This document shows positions 5,822 to 13,056 of a stretch of 20,596 nt of DNA, in pieces. Origin of the DNA: Patescibacteria group bacterium (GTDB taxonomy: Bacteria; Patescibacteriota; Kazan-3B-28); contig JAKLDB010000004.1 of NCBI GenBank assembly GCA_022703745.1, forward strand, positions 1 through 20,596. Direction: 5' to 3'. Under the pieces are notes generated by a model that ran no database searches, was not told where the DNA came from, and saw only the letters and a program-made list of their open reading frames with translations. The first letter of the stretch is position 1. Each line of letters opens with the position of its first letter. The translations under genes and the position numbers were made by a program.

Positions 5822-7012
5822 AAGCTTTTTTGCTCCCAAGAGTTGGATATCTGTAGTTTCCTTACCCGTAAGCTTAATTTCCTTATCTGGCTTAATCCCC
5901 GCATCGTTGATCGAAACTCCGTTCGGGGTATACCACTTGCCTACCGTTACTCTCAACGCCGAACCATCTGGGAATTCCTCCACTTCCTGTACGCTTCCTT
6001 TTCCATATGTTTGTTCACCAACAACTTTCGCCCTACTGTTGTCCTGCAATGCTCCAGCAACAATCTCTGCCGCACTAGCGCTTCCTCCGTTGACCAACAT
6101 TACTAAAGGAATTTTTGTTAGTCGGCCACTTCCGTCTGCCGAGAAAGATGTTTTTTCTCCATTTTTCATTCTCTCTTCCACGATTACACCATGCTGCAGA
6201 AATTCATTTGCCACCTTCACACCCGAATCTAAGAATCCTCCAGGATTATTCCGCAAATCCAACACCACTCCCTTTACTCCTTCGGCAATTACTTTGTTTA
6301 CCGCGGCTTGGAAACCAGCATCCGTATCGCTAGCAAATCTTGTAATCTTTATTACCGCAATCTTATCTTCTCCAATTTCTATCGATACACTATCTCTTCT
6401 GATTGTTTGACGAACGATATTTAACACTAATTGTTCTTCTCCCTTTCTCTCTATCGTCAAAGCTACCTTGCTTCCTGCAGGTCCTTTAATGGCACTTAGC
6501 ACTTCGGCAAAAGTCATTCCCATTACCGATACACCATCTACTGCCACTATCTCATCTAATGGCTTCAGACCAGCCGCTTCTGCTGGAGAATCCTTTAAGG
6601 GTGTCAAAACTACCAGAGCACCATCTACCACATCCAGCTCCACCCCTATGCCTTCGTAGCTACCGTTGAGGTTATCGAAAAACTGGCTGTTTTCTGCTGG
6701 ATCAGCAAATATCGTATAAGGGTCTCCAATCGCTGCAACCAATCCCTTGATACTCCCATACAACATTTCCTGAGCATTAATATCTCCAAAATATTTATCC
6801 CGCAATTGCTCTGCCACTTCCCAGAACAAACTGAAATCAGCTTGACCAAGCTTTTTGTTCTGCAATTCCTGTTTAAAAACTGCCGCAAAATTATTAGCAG
6901 TTATTCTTCCGTAATATCCTTGCGTAACACCGGCAAAATAAGTGGCCAGCAAGAAGACAACGCCCACAATTGCGATAATTCCGTATCTAACTTTTTTATC
7001 CGTTATTTTCAT
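5807..7012 (-). CDS. S41 family C-terminal processing peptidase (CtpA type)
   Basis: From the ATG at 7012 the protein has 401 aa; an upstream in-frame TTG at 7021 adds three residues with no support. An N-terminal anchor (about 10-29) places the protease outside the membrane. A lead-in helix region (about 45-105) is followed by a PDZ domain (about 120-200, with GIGVELD and DEIVAVDG), which recognises C-terminal tails, and the S41 core (about 215-345). The catalytic pair is seen as the second Ser of NGGSASAAEI (S313) and the Lys of YGKGSVQ (K338), 25 apart as in known family members; LRNNPGG is also present. Ctp enzymes trim envelope proteins and, in several bacteria, control M23 peptidoglycan hydrolases. 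The neighbour upstream by 39 nt is an M23 peptidase, so it may be a substrate; that is inference. Confidence 0.95.
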   Translation of the reverse strand: MKITDKKVRYGIIAIVGVVFLLATYFAGVTQGYYGRITANNFAAVFKQELQNKKLGQADFSLFWEVAEQLRDKYFGDINAQEMLYGSIKGLVAAIGDPYTIFADPAENSQFFDNLNGSYEGIGVELDVVDGALVVLTPLKDSPAEAAGLKPLDEIVAVDGVSVMGMTFAEVLSAIKGPAGSKVALTIERKGEEQLVLNIVRQTIRRDSVSIEIGEDKIAVIKITRFASDTDAGFQAAVNKVIAEGVKGVVLDLRNNPGGFLDSGVKVANEFLQHGVIVEERMKNGEKTSFSADGSGRLTKIPLVMLVNGGSASAAEIVAGALQDNSRAKVVGEQTYGKGSVQEVEEFPDGSALRVTVGKWYTPNGVSINDAGIKPDKEIKLTGKETTDIQLLGAKKLLAGK

Positions 7013-7051
7013 CAATAACAAAACAACTCTGTCGCTATTCTACCACACACC

Positions 7052-8215
7052 CTATCCGCCCAAATATGCCAATGGATTCCTTGCTGCACCATTCAGCCAA
7101 ACCTCGAAATGAAGATGAGGACCGGTTGTCAGCCAACCTGCACCAGTACTCCCTGGAGTCCCACCGGTAGCACCGATAACCGAACCAACTGGTACAAACT
7201 GACCAGTGGAAACCGATACACTACTTACATGGCCATATACCGTTACCATCCCATTGCCATGATCTAGCATGATGTAGGAATATGCTGAGCTGCCATCGAA
7301 TTTCACCTTTAGCACATATGCATCGGCTGGTGCTTTTATTGGTGTACCCTGAGGTGTAGCAATATCTATGGCATTATGAGCTATTTTGAATCTTGCTTTA
7401 TAATCAGCATCTTGAAATCCTGCTGTAATTAGTCTCGAAGAAATCGGCCAAAGCAAAGAATACTTTCCTTCGTTCAAAACTCCCTTCCGTGCACTCTTTG
7501 CCAACCTCGCAACCTCGTTTTCCATCTTCTGCTGCTCGATGATTGCTGCTTCCAATTTATTTTGATACTCTGCTTCAGTTAGTTTGGTGTCATGCAACAT
7601 TGATTCTTTTGCTTGCGATTGAGCATTCATATTGTTCTGTTCTATCTGCTTAGATGCCTGCAAATCTTTCAGTTGCTTATCTGCCTCCTCTAACTCACCT
7701 TTCTTAGTGGTAAGTTCTTCATTTAAAGTTTGCAGAGCACTAATATTACCCGTAATCTGGTTTTCTATCGTACTAATGTATTCAATCTGACTCATGAAGT
7801 CTGACAAATTAGACGAACCCAAAAGTACCTCAAGAATTCCTGAGCGATTTCTAATATATGCTTCTTTGATAGCTTCTCTTAGAACTTTCTTCTTCTCAAA
7901 AATCTGAATCTCTGCCGAAACCAAATCCCCGTTTATTTGACTCATATTTAAATTAACAGTATCAATCTGCTCGGATAACGCTTGCATCTGCAACTCACTT
8001 AATTTTATCTGTCCGTCTAAGATGTCTAGCTGATTTTGTAATGTTGCTTTGCGCTTACGCACACTATCTAGTTGTTTCTGTTGCTGTTCTATCTGATCTC
8101 GCAACTTCTTTAACTCCTGGGTTTTATCACTCAAAAGGTCTGCGCTTGCTGGCAAAACAACACTTAGTGCCAAAATTGCTGCTGCTACTATTTTTGATAT
8201 TCTCCCTAGTCTCAT
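7052..8215 (-). CDS. Secreted coiled-coil M23 (LytM) peptidase, EnvC-like FtsEX partner
   Basis: The 387-aa protein starts with a signal peptide (about 1-26, ending ASA). A long coiled coil follows (about 28-125 and 140-243, rich in Gln, Leu, Glu and Lys), then a C-terminal LytM/M23 domain (about 255-387). This is the EnvC/PcsB layout: the coiled coil docks on the FtsX outer loop and the LytM domain acts in septal peptidoglycan splitting. All metallopeptidase residues are visible: H280 and D284 (HNAID), H329 (YGH), H367 and H369 (HLHFE). E. coli EnvC has a degenerate LytM domain and only activates amidases, so this one may itself be an endopeptidase. It begins 3 nt after ftsX, giving the order ftsE-ftsX-M23. 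Confidence 0.93.
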   Translation of the reverse strand: MRLGRISKIVAAAILALSVVLPASADLLSDKTQELKKLRDQIEQQQKQLDSVRKRKATLQNQLDILDGQIKLSELQMQALSEQIDTVNLNMSQINGDLVSAEIQIFEKKKVLREAIKEAYIRNRSGILEVLLGSSNLSDFMSQIEYISTIENQITGNISALQTLNEELTTKKGELEEADKQLKDLQASKQIEQNNMNAQSQAKESMLHDTKLTEAEYQNKLEAAIIEQQKMENEVARLAKSARKGVLNEGKYSLLWPISSRLITAGFQDADYKARFKIAHNAIDIATPQGTPIKAPADAYVLKVKFDGSSAYSYIMLDHGNGMVTVYGHVSSVSVSTGQFVPVGSVIGATGGTPGSTGAGWLTTGPHLHFEVWLNGAARNPLAYLGG

Positions 8216-8218
8216 AAT

Positions 8219-9130
8219 CTAAATAGACAGATGTTTTTTTGTGGCGAGATAACTAGACATTCCACCCACCACCAATCCCACCAGAAGCTGCAAACCAACC
8301 AAGAACACCACAAATCCAGCAGAGAAAACTGGATTACCAGAAGTGGATATGAGATAGCTGCTCATCATTGGCAGTAGTATTGCCCAGTATGCCAAAGCTA
8401 ACAACAAAGTAGTAAGAACGGTGGCTATTACTCCATACATCATTCCTTCGATAATAAACGGCCAACGAATATACCAGTCAGTCGCCCCCACCAGCTTCAT
8501 AATCTCAATCTCTTGTCTGCGAGTAAAAATAGTTATACGAATAGTATTAAAAATAATCAGCAAAGCGATTGCCAGCAACAATATGGCCAGCATTACACTA
8601 GAACGTTGGATGAAACTACTAGCATTACGCAACTTCTCTATAATCTTCTGGTTATCCTCCAGACTCGTTTCCGAAATTTGTTTGGCAAACTCAGTACCTC
8701 TAACCTGTTCAACAATCCCCTCTATCTTATATGGATCCGTCACCTTTATTTCCAAACTTGCTGGTAGAAAATTCTCTTCTTCTGGAATTACGCTACGAAT
8801 AATCTTCCTATTCCGATTCTCTTCCAAGAATTTATTCAATGCATCCTTCGAGGAAACATATACCACCTCCCGTACATCTTGCCACTGCTCAACATCTCCC
8901 TTCAACGACAAAATGTCTGCTTCAAGAGCAGTTTCTTTGAAGAACACCGCCACATCTATTCTTTCGTTTATAGAGCGAATGGTGTTGCCTATCACCACAT
9001 TCAAAGAAGCTAGAATGCTTACAATCAAAAGAGCTTGGGCCATAATGAAGACCGCTACTAACGAAAGCCATCCGTTCCTGCGGAAACTTTGCCATGCCGA
9101 TCTAAATATTCTGTGCCAATAAACTAACAT
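8219..9130 (-). CDS. ftsX: Cell division protein FtsX (ABC permease-like subunit)
   Basis: The 303-aa protein has the FtsX topology: a first membrane span at about 21-46, an extracellular domain at about 47-172, then three spans at about 178-198, 228-253 and 271-293. The block between spans 2 and 3 (RRQEIEIMKLVGATDWYIRWPFIIEG) is the typical cytoplasmic coupling region that contacts FtsE. With FtsE it forms a complex at the division ring that uses ATP to control a peptidoglycan hydrolase rather than moving a substrate. Its ATG overlaps the end of ftsE by 7 nt, and the M23 peptidase follows after 3 nt, so the three products are probably made together. Confidence 0.95.
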   Translation of the reverse strand: MLVYWHRIFRSAWQSFRRNGWLSLVAVFIMAQALLIVSILASLNVVIGNTIRSINERIDVAVFFKETALEADILSLKGDVEQWQDVREVVYVSSKDALNKFLEENRNRKIIRSVIPEEENFLPASLEIKVTDPYKIEGIVEQVRGTEFAKQISETSLEDNQKIIEKLRNASSFIQRSSVMLAILLLAIALLIIFNTIRITIFTRRQEIEIMKLVGATDWYIRWPFIIEGMMYGVIATVLTTLLLALAYWAILLPMMSSYLISTSGNPVFSAGFVVFLVGLQLLVGLVVGGMSSYLATKKHLSI

Positions 9131-9816
9131 ACTTTGTAGTGCATATCGTATTTACTCCGTCGTTTGTCTCGTACTATCCTTCCATCTTCGATACTAATAA
9201 CTCTTTTGTTAATCAGATCAACAATCTCCCTGTTATGAGTCGCTAGTAGCACAGTAGTTCCCATTGAATTAATCTTCAGCAACAACTTAGCAATTTCCAG
9301 AGCGTTCTTAGGGTCCAAGTTTCCAGTCGGTTCATCTGCAATTAAAAACTTTGGCTGAAAAACTAATGCCCGAGCAATAGCTACTCTCTGTGCTTCCCCT
9401 CCAGACATTTCCTTAGGAAAACTATTTCCCCTATCCTTCAAACCAACCAAATCCAATATCTTCGTAACTTCCTTGCTTATCTCATCATCCGGCAATCCAG
9501 ATACTTCTAATGCAAATGCTACATTTTCCGCTACCGTCTTATTCGGTAGCAACTTAAAGTCCTGAAACACCACCCCGATCTGTCTACGGTAATACGGAAT
9601 ATATTTGTCTTTTAGAAGATGAATATCTTTGCAGTCTATTGTTATCCTCCCGAAGGTCGGTCTCTCTTCACACAACAGAAGTTTTATCAGAGTAGATTTT
9701 CCCGCTCCCGAAGGCCCCACCAGAGTAACAAATTCCTGGGGACGGATAGTAAAACTAACATTATCCAGCACTTTGTGCGTTCCGTAATGTTTAGTTACTT
9801 TTTCGAATTCTATCAT
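9124..9816 (-). CDS. ftsE: Cell division ATP-binding protein FtsE
   Basis: The 230-aa ABC ATPase has Walker A GPSGAGKST (34-42), a Q-loop Q85 in GVVFQDFKLLP, the signature SGGE (138-141), Walker B FLIADEP (157-163), and an H-loop in LLATHNREI near 195. The start YFEKVTKHYG-like IEFEKVTKHYG and the VFQDFKLLPNKTVAENVAFALEV block are typical of FtsE as against other ABC proteins. Its ATG overlaps the prfB stop as ATGA, with a GGGGGAA purine run upstream, so it is translationally coupled to release factor 2. The C-terminal tail after about 215 is short and basic. Confidence 0.96.
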   Translation of the reverse strand: MIEFEKVTKHYGTHKVLDNVSFTIRPQEFVTLVGPSGAGKSTLIKLLLCEERPTFGRITIDCKDIHLLKDKYIPYYRRQIGVVFQDFKLLPNKTVAENVAFALEVSGLPDDEISKEVTKILDLVGLKDRGNSFPKEMSGGEAQRVAIARALVFQPKFLIADEPTGNLDPKNALEIAKLLLKINSMGTTVLLATHNREIVDLINKRVISIEDGRIVRDKRRSKYDMHYKVC

Positions 9817-10931
9817 TTTCCCCCGTTCAAATTATCTTTATCTTGTTCTCTTTGCGCAAGTAATACACTGCTGATTATCTCATCTAAATCGCCTTCTTTC
9901 AGCACTTTCTCGGTATTAGAAGTTTCGAAATTACTCCGATGATCCTTCACCTGCTGATATGGATGAAGGGTATAGCTTCTGATCTGATGCCCAAAATCTC
10001 CAGATGCATTTGCTGCTTTCAGCTTCCTATTTTCCGCATCTCTCTTTTCTTCTTCCATTAGATACAAGCGGTTCTTCAGGATTCTCATTGCCGTTTCTTT
10101 GTTCTGCATCTGGCTACGTTCAGTCTGAATGGAAACCACAATATTAGTTGGAATATGAGTAATCCTGACTGCTGAATCCGTAGTGTTTACGCTCTGTCCT
10201 CCATGTCCTGATGACTTGAAAGTCTCTATCTTCAAATCCTCATCTTTTATCTCCACATCCACTTCTCCCAAATCCGGCAATACTTCAATGAGAGCAAATG
10301 AAGTCTGACGTAAATTCTGAGCGTTATATGGACTTAGACGGATAAGCCTGTGCACTCCCGCTTCTGACTTCAGCCAACCATACGCCCTGAATCCTTCTAT
10401 CTTTACGGTAGCGTTCTTGATCCCCGCTTCTCCACCTTCTGTCACATCCATTACCTCTGCTTTCCAACCTTTCCGTTTGGCATATGCCAGATACATTGCA
10501 AGCAACATCTGGTTCCAGTCTGCTGCATCTACCCCACCAGTTCCCACATGGAACATTAGGTAGGCATCTTTGTTGTCGTAGATACCATTAAACAAGGTTT
10601 GTGCTTCCAGCCAGACAATAAGCTCCTGAGCTTTTACCAGATCTTCCTGGGAGGACTTGTCTTCAAGGTTAGTTTCATCGTCTCCCATCGCCTTACCCAC
10701 TCGTGCTAGAATCTCTCCAACTTCCTTCTCAGCTTCAACTACCTTTTTATTCAACTCAAATTTTGCACCCTTAGCCGCTGCTACCTGCTGGTCTTTCCAG
10801 AAATCTGGAGCACTCATCTCTGCTGCCAATTCCTCGTTCTCGGAAAAAAGCTCCTCCATATCTAAAAAACCCTGCACCTTGGCAAACTGCAGGCGCAACG
10901 ACTCATATTGCTCTTTTCGGTTGAAAGGCAT
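9813..10931 (-). CDS. prfB: Peptide chain release factor 2
   Basis: RF2 ends translation at UGA and UAA. From the ATG at 10931 the product has 372 aa, and MPFNRKEQYESLRLQF then aligns with the start of known RF2; an upstream TTG at 10991 would run through the preceding terminator. The GGQ catalytic motif is at 244-246 in SGHGGQSVNTTDSAVRI, and the C-terminal GHQIRSYTLHPYQ...VKDHR block is RF2-type. The stop-codon reading tripeptide, normally SPF, is SPY (200-202), 44 residues before GGQ. The residue before GGQ is His where Ala or Pro is usual. No programmed frameshift exists: the VQGFLD region is in frame with no UGA. It is the only gene here ending in TGA, in an ATGA overlap with ftsE. A perfect TATAAT ends 6 nt before its ATG. 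Confidence 0.95.
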   Translation of the reverse strand: MPFNRKEQYESLRLQFAKVQGFLDMEELFSENEELAAEMSAPDFWKDQQVAAAKGAKFELNKKVVEAEKEVGEILARVGKAMGDDETNLEDKSSQEDLVKAQELIVWLEAQTLFNGIYDNKDAYLMFHVGTGGVDAADWNQMLLAMYLAYAKRKGWKAEVMDVTEGGEAGIKNATVKIEGFRAYGWLKSEAGVHRLIRLSPYNAQNLRQTSFALIEVLPDLGEVDVEIKDEDLKIETFKSSGHGGQSVNTTDSAVRITHIPTNIVVSIQTERSQMQNKETAMRILKNRLYLMEEEKRDAENRKLKAANASGDFGHQIRSYTLHPYQQVKDHRSNFETSNTEKVLKEGDLDEIISSVLLAQREQDKDNLNGGK

Positions 10932-10937
10932 ATCTAG

Positions 10938-10943
10938 ATTATA
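10938..10943 (-). promoter_or_regulatory. Candidate leaderless -10 box of prfB
   Basis: A perfect TATAAT on the minus strand is followed by exactly 6 nt and then the ATG at 10931, so transcription would begin at about the start codon. No good -35 is found at 16-18 nt, which lowers confidence. It follows directly after the terminator of the preceding gene, so prfB needs its own promoter here. Confidence 0.55.
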
Positions 10944-10972
10944 CCCCAACAAGAACTTCTTCGTTTTGTATT

Positions 10973-11002
10973 GTAAAAGGACCTCTTTCAAGGCCCTTTT
11001 AC
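10973..11002 (-). terminator. Rho-independent terminator after the LPPTG surface protein gene
   Basis: On the minus strand GTAAAAGGGCCT (11002-10991) pairs with AGGTCCTTTTAC (10984-10973), a 12-bp stem with one G-U pair and a UGAAAG loop. The 3' arm carries the U-rich part (CCUUUUAC). It begins 24 nt after the stop at 11026. Confidence 0.8.
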
Positions 11003-11025
11003 TTGGAAATAATTCCGCTTATTCC

Positions 11026-12876
11026 TTAGTTTATTCCGTATACCGTTCTGCGGTTCAGCCAACGGTAAGTAAGCCAAGCTAGACCAAGAGAAATTACTGC
11101 TAGAATGCTTAAGATAATTCCCTCGGAACCAGTAGGAGGCAACGGATAGGTTGGTCCACCCATACCACCGCAATATACCTTGAGACCATTTGAGGAGATA
11201 TAGAATCCGTTTGGCTTTTCAGATGCCTTTACGAATGCTGATACACCCAAATTGGTTCCATTCTTAACGCCGTCTTTTACCATTGCTGTTACTGTCAGAA
11301 CCACACTTTGACCAGTAGTCAAAGTCCCAGGTGTCCAAGTAACGGTCTGACCCGTAAAGTATGGATGATTACTGTAAGACGAAGCCGATAGGATGGTCAG
11401 AGCAGATGGGATAGTCATCGTCAGAGTAGTGTTGTTCACTGTGTTGTAACGATTGGTCAAACGAACAGTGTAGACAATTACTGAAGCCTCACAGATAGGC
11501 TTGTTATCCTGCGCAGAAGCTTGAATAGAGCCATCTATGAAGTAATTGTTTGGAATCGGATTGTAGTAATTGGAAACTACAATTCCCATTGTGTCACTGA
11601 CAGATACACCCTTCCAAGTTGCGGTTACCCGCACAAAGGCCTGACCAGTCTGACCATCTGCAACGAATCTTGCGCCGTATTGGCTGTAGAGATCACCAGC
11701 CAAGTATCCGACACCGCTAAGCTTTTCCCAGCGATAGCTAGCATCTGGAATTGCCCGACCAAGATTGCTCCATGCTTGAGTTCTTAGATTGGTCTGCTCG
11801 TAAATGAATATTGAATTACGATCGGCAGAGATATCTGTCCGAACAATATATTCATTCACTGTGTTATCTGATACATGAATACCTGCTGAATCAACTATGC
11901 TAGCATTTGTCCGACAGCTAAGAGTAATGGTGAAATCACCAGCTTGAGTAGCAGTATAGGTAGCAGTTGCTGAATTGAATGAACCACCGGAAATAAACCA
12001 ACTCAAGTCACTTGCAGAAACATCATTCCCCAAGTTGGTCTTGGCAGTATAAGCAACAGAAGTACTCTGGCCCTGCGTCAGGTCAAAGTGATTGTTAACA
12101 ATATTCACCGCGCTACAATACTCAGCTGGTGGCGTTACCGACTGAACCACCAAAGTGGCTGGAGTATCGGCAAAAGCCATTACACCATTGTAAGTAGCAC
12201 GTGTATTGATAACATAAGTTCCAATTGCACTTGGAGTAAAGTTCCAGGTGGTACCACTAGATTGAGCAACTGTCTGTCCACCCTTACTAGCAGTCCAAGC
12301 AAAAGTAGAACTAGAAGTCACATTAGTTGTGCCATTGAATGCTTGTGCAGTGTAAAGCCTTGACTGACCAAGATTAATTGGATTAGTAGCAGTTGGATAA
12401 ATAGAAGCAGTCAGATGAATCTGGGGGTTTGGGATATCACTACCAGTAACAGTAAGTGTCCCTGGAGTATCGGCAAAAGCAAAATCACCGCTGGTATGAG
12501 TTCCTCGAACATTCATTGTGTAAACACCCACTTCTGTTGGAGTAAAGTTCCAAGTAGCACCACTAGCAGTATCGACTGTATGCCCATCCTTGCTAGCAGT
12601 CCAGGCAAAAGTAGTCGCACTAGTCACATTCGTAATGCCGTTGAATGCCTGTGCGGTATAGAGCTTGGATTGTCCAAGAGTAATCGCACTATTCGTAGGA
12701 GAAAGTGATATATGGAAAGAACTCTGTGCATCAGCCATCTGTACGCCAAACAGGTTGGCAACTACAAACAATGAACCGAATATAATTACGCCAAACTTGC
12801 GCCAATTTTTTAGCGCTTTTGCAATTCGGCGAACCCTGTAGTACACCCCTGTCCCCAAAGTTTTGAGAAAACTCAT
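11026..12876 (-). CDS. Large cell-surface protein with Ig-like repeats and LPPTG sortase signal
   Basis: The 616-aa protein has a basic head, a signal/membrane segment at about 28-50 (ending QMADA), an extracellular region and a C-terminal sorting signal. The signal is LPPTG at 579-583, a hydrophobic stretch at about 586-606 and a RWLNRR basic tail, the classical LPxTG layout recognised by sortase. Two tandem Ig-like repeats of about 100 aa (about 55-143 and 155-245) share LGQS(K/R)LYTAQAFNG, TFAWTASK and TWNFTP and look like a recent duplication. A more distant repeat (about 255-335), another beta domain (about 345-440) and a DUF11-like domain (about 450-560) follow. Thr, Ser and Asn dominate. 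ATG at 12876 has GGGAGGT 7 nt upstream. It is bounded by a terminator and a folded leader. No sortase is visible here. Confidence 0.9.
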   Translation of the reverse strand: MSFLKTLGTGVYYRVRRIAKALKNWRKFGVIIFGSLFVVANLFGVQMADAQSSFHISLSPTNSAITLGQSKLYTAQAFNGITNVTSATTFAWTASKDGHTVDTASGATWNFTPTEVGVYTMNVRGTHTSGDFAFADTPGTLTVTGSDIPNPQIHLTASIYPTATNPINLGQSRLYTAQAFNGTTNVTSSSTFAWTASKGGQTVAQSSGTTWNFTPSAIGTYVINTRATYNGVMAFADTPATLVVQSVTPPAEYCSAVNIVNNHFDLTQGQSTSVAYTAKTNLGNDVSASDLSWFISGGSFNSATATYTATQAGDFTITLSCRTNASIVDSAGIHVSDNTVNEYIVRTDISADRNSIFIYEQTNLRTQAWSNLGRAIPDASYRWEKLSGVGYLAGDLYSQYGARFVADGQTGQAFVRVTATWKGVSVSDTMGIVVSNYYNPIPNNYFIDGSIQASAQDNKPICEASVIVYTVRLTNRYNTVNNTTLTMTIPSALTILSASSYSNHPYFTGQTVTWTPGTLTTGQSVVLTVTAMVKDGVKNGTNLGVSAFVKASEKPNGFYISSNGLKVYCGGMGGPTYPLPPTGSEGIILSILAVISLGLAWLTYRWLNRRTVYGIN

Positions 12877-12883
12877 TTCTTTT

Positions 12884-12903
12884 ACCTCCCAGAAAATAGT
12901 ATA
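12884..12903 (-). promoter_or_regulatory. -10 box and ribosome site of the LPPTG surface protein gene
   Basis: Minus-strand TATACT (12903-12898) would start transcription near 12891, followed at once by GGGAGGT (12890-12884) and the ATG at 12876. No good -35 is seen; the upstream region is the folded element at 12924-12989, which ends about 20 nt before the -10. Confidence 0.4.
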
Positions 12904-12923
12904 TCTTTTTATAATTCCTTCCC

Positions 12924-12989
12924 CCTACCCCTCTGCCCGTGACCTCGACACTCTGGGGGGAAATGTCGAAGACGAAGCAGAGAGGTAGG
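12924..12989 (-). other. Nested inverted repeat upstream of the surface protein gene
   Basis: Outer arms 12924-12936 and 12977-12989 pair at 12 of 13 positions in DNA; in minus-strand RNA the odd position is a U-G pair, so all 13 pair. An inner perfect 6-bp stem TCGACA (12945-12950) / TGTCGA (12964-12969) carries a loop with six Cs on the minus strand. It lies between the PKD gene's terminator and the surface protein gene's -10 and has no U-run after it. It may be a second terminator-like fold, a protein-binding site, or a small RNA. Confidence 0.5.
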
Positions 12990-13006
12990 AAGAACGAAGA
13001 AAGAAT

Positions 13007-13032
13007 GGTGGGGGCGCCGAAGCGCCCCCACC
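13007..13032 (-). terminator. Strong terminator hairpin after the PKD lipoprotein gene
   Basis: A perfect 11-bp GC-rich stem GGTGGGGGCGC / GCGCCCCCACC encloses TTCG on the minus strand, giving a C(UUCG)G-type tetraloop of high stability. It is followed by T-rich sequence (CATTCTTTCTTCGTTCTT) and lies 25 nt after the stop. Confidence 0.88.
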
Positions 13033-13056
13033 TGAATGTGCTCTTTGCTTAGTTGA

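Noticed and set aside
5703..6410. Plus-strand 235-codon open frame
   Set aside because: It is antisense to rplI and the S41 peptidase, both certain, and its Ser/Pro/Leu-rich translation is typical of a shadow frame.
8421..9122. Plus-strand 233-codon open frame
   Set aside because: It lies wholly opposite ftsX and has no start signals or family resemblance.
10850..10931. Programmed +1 frameshift in prfB
   Set aside because: The expected site reads through VQGFLD in one frame (TTT TTA GAT) with no in-frame TGA.
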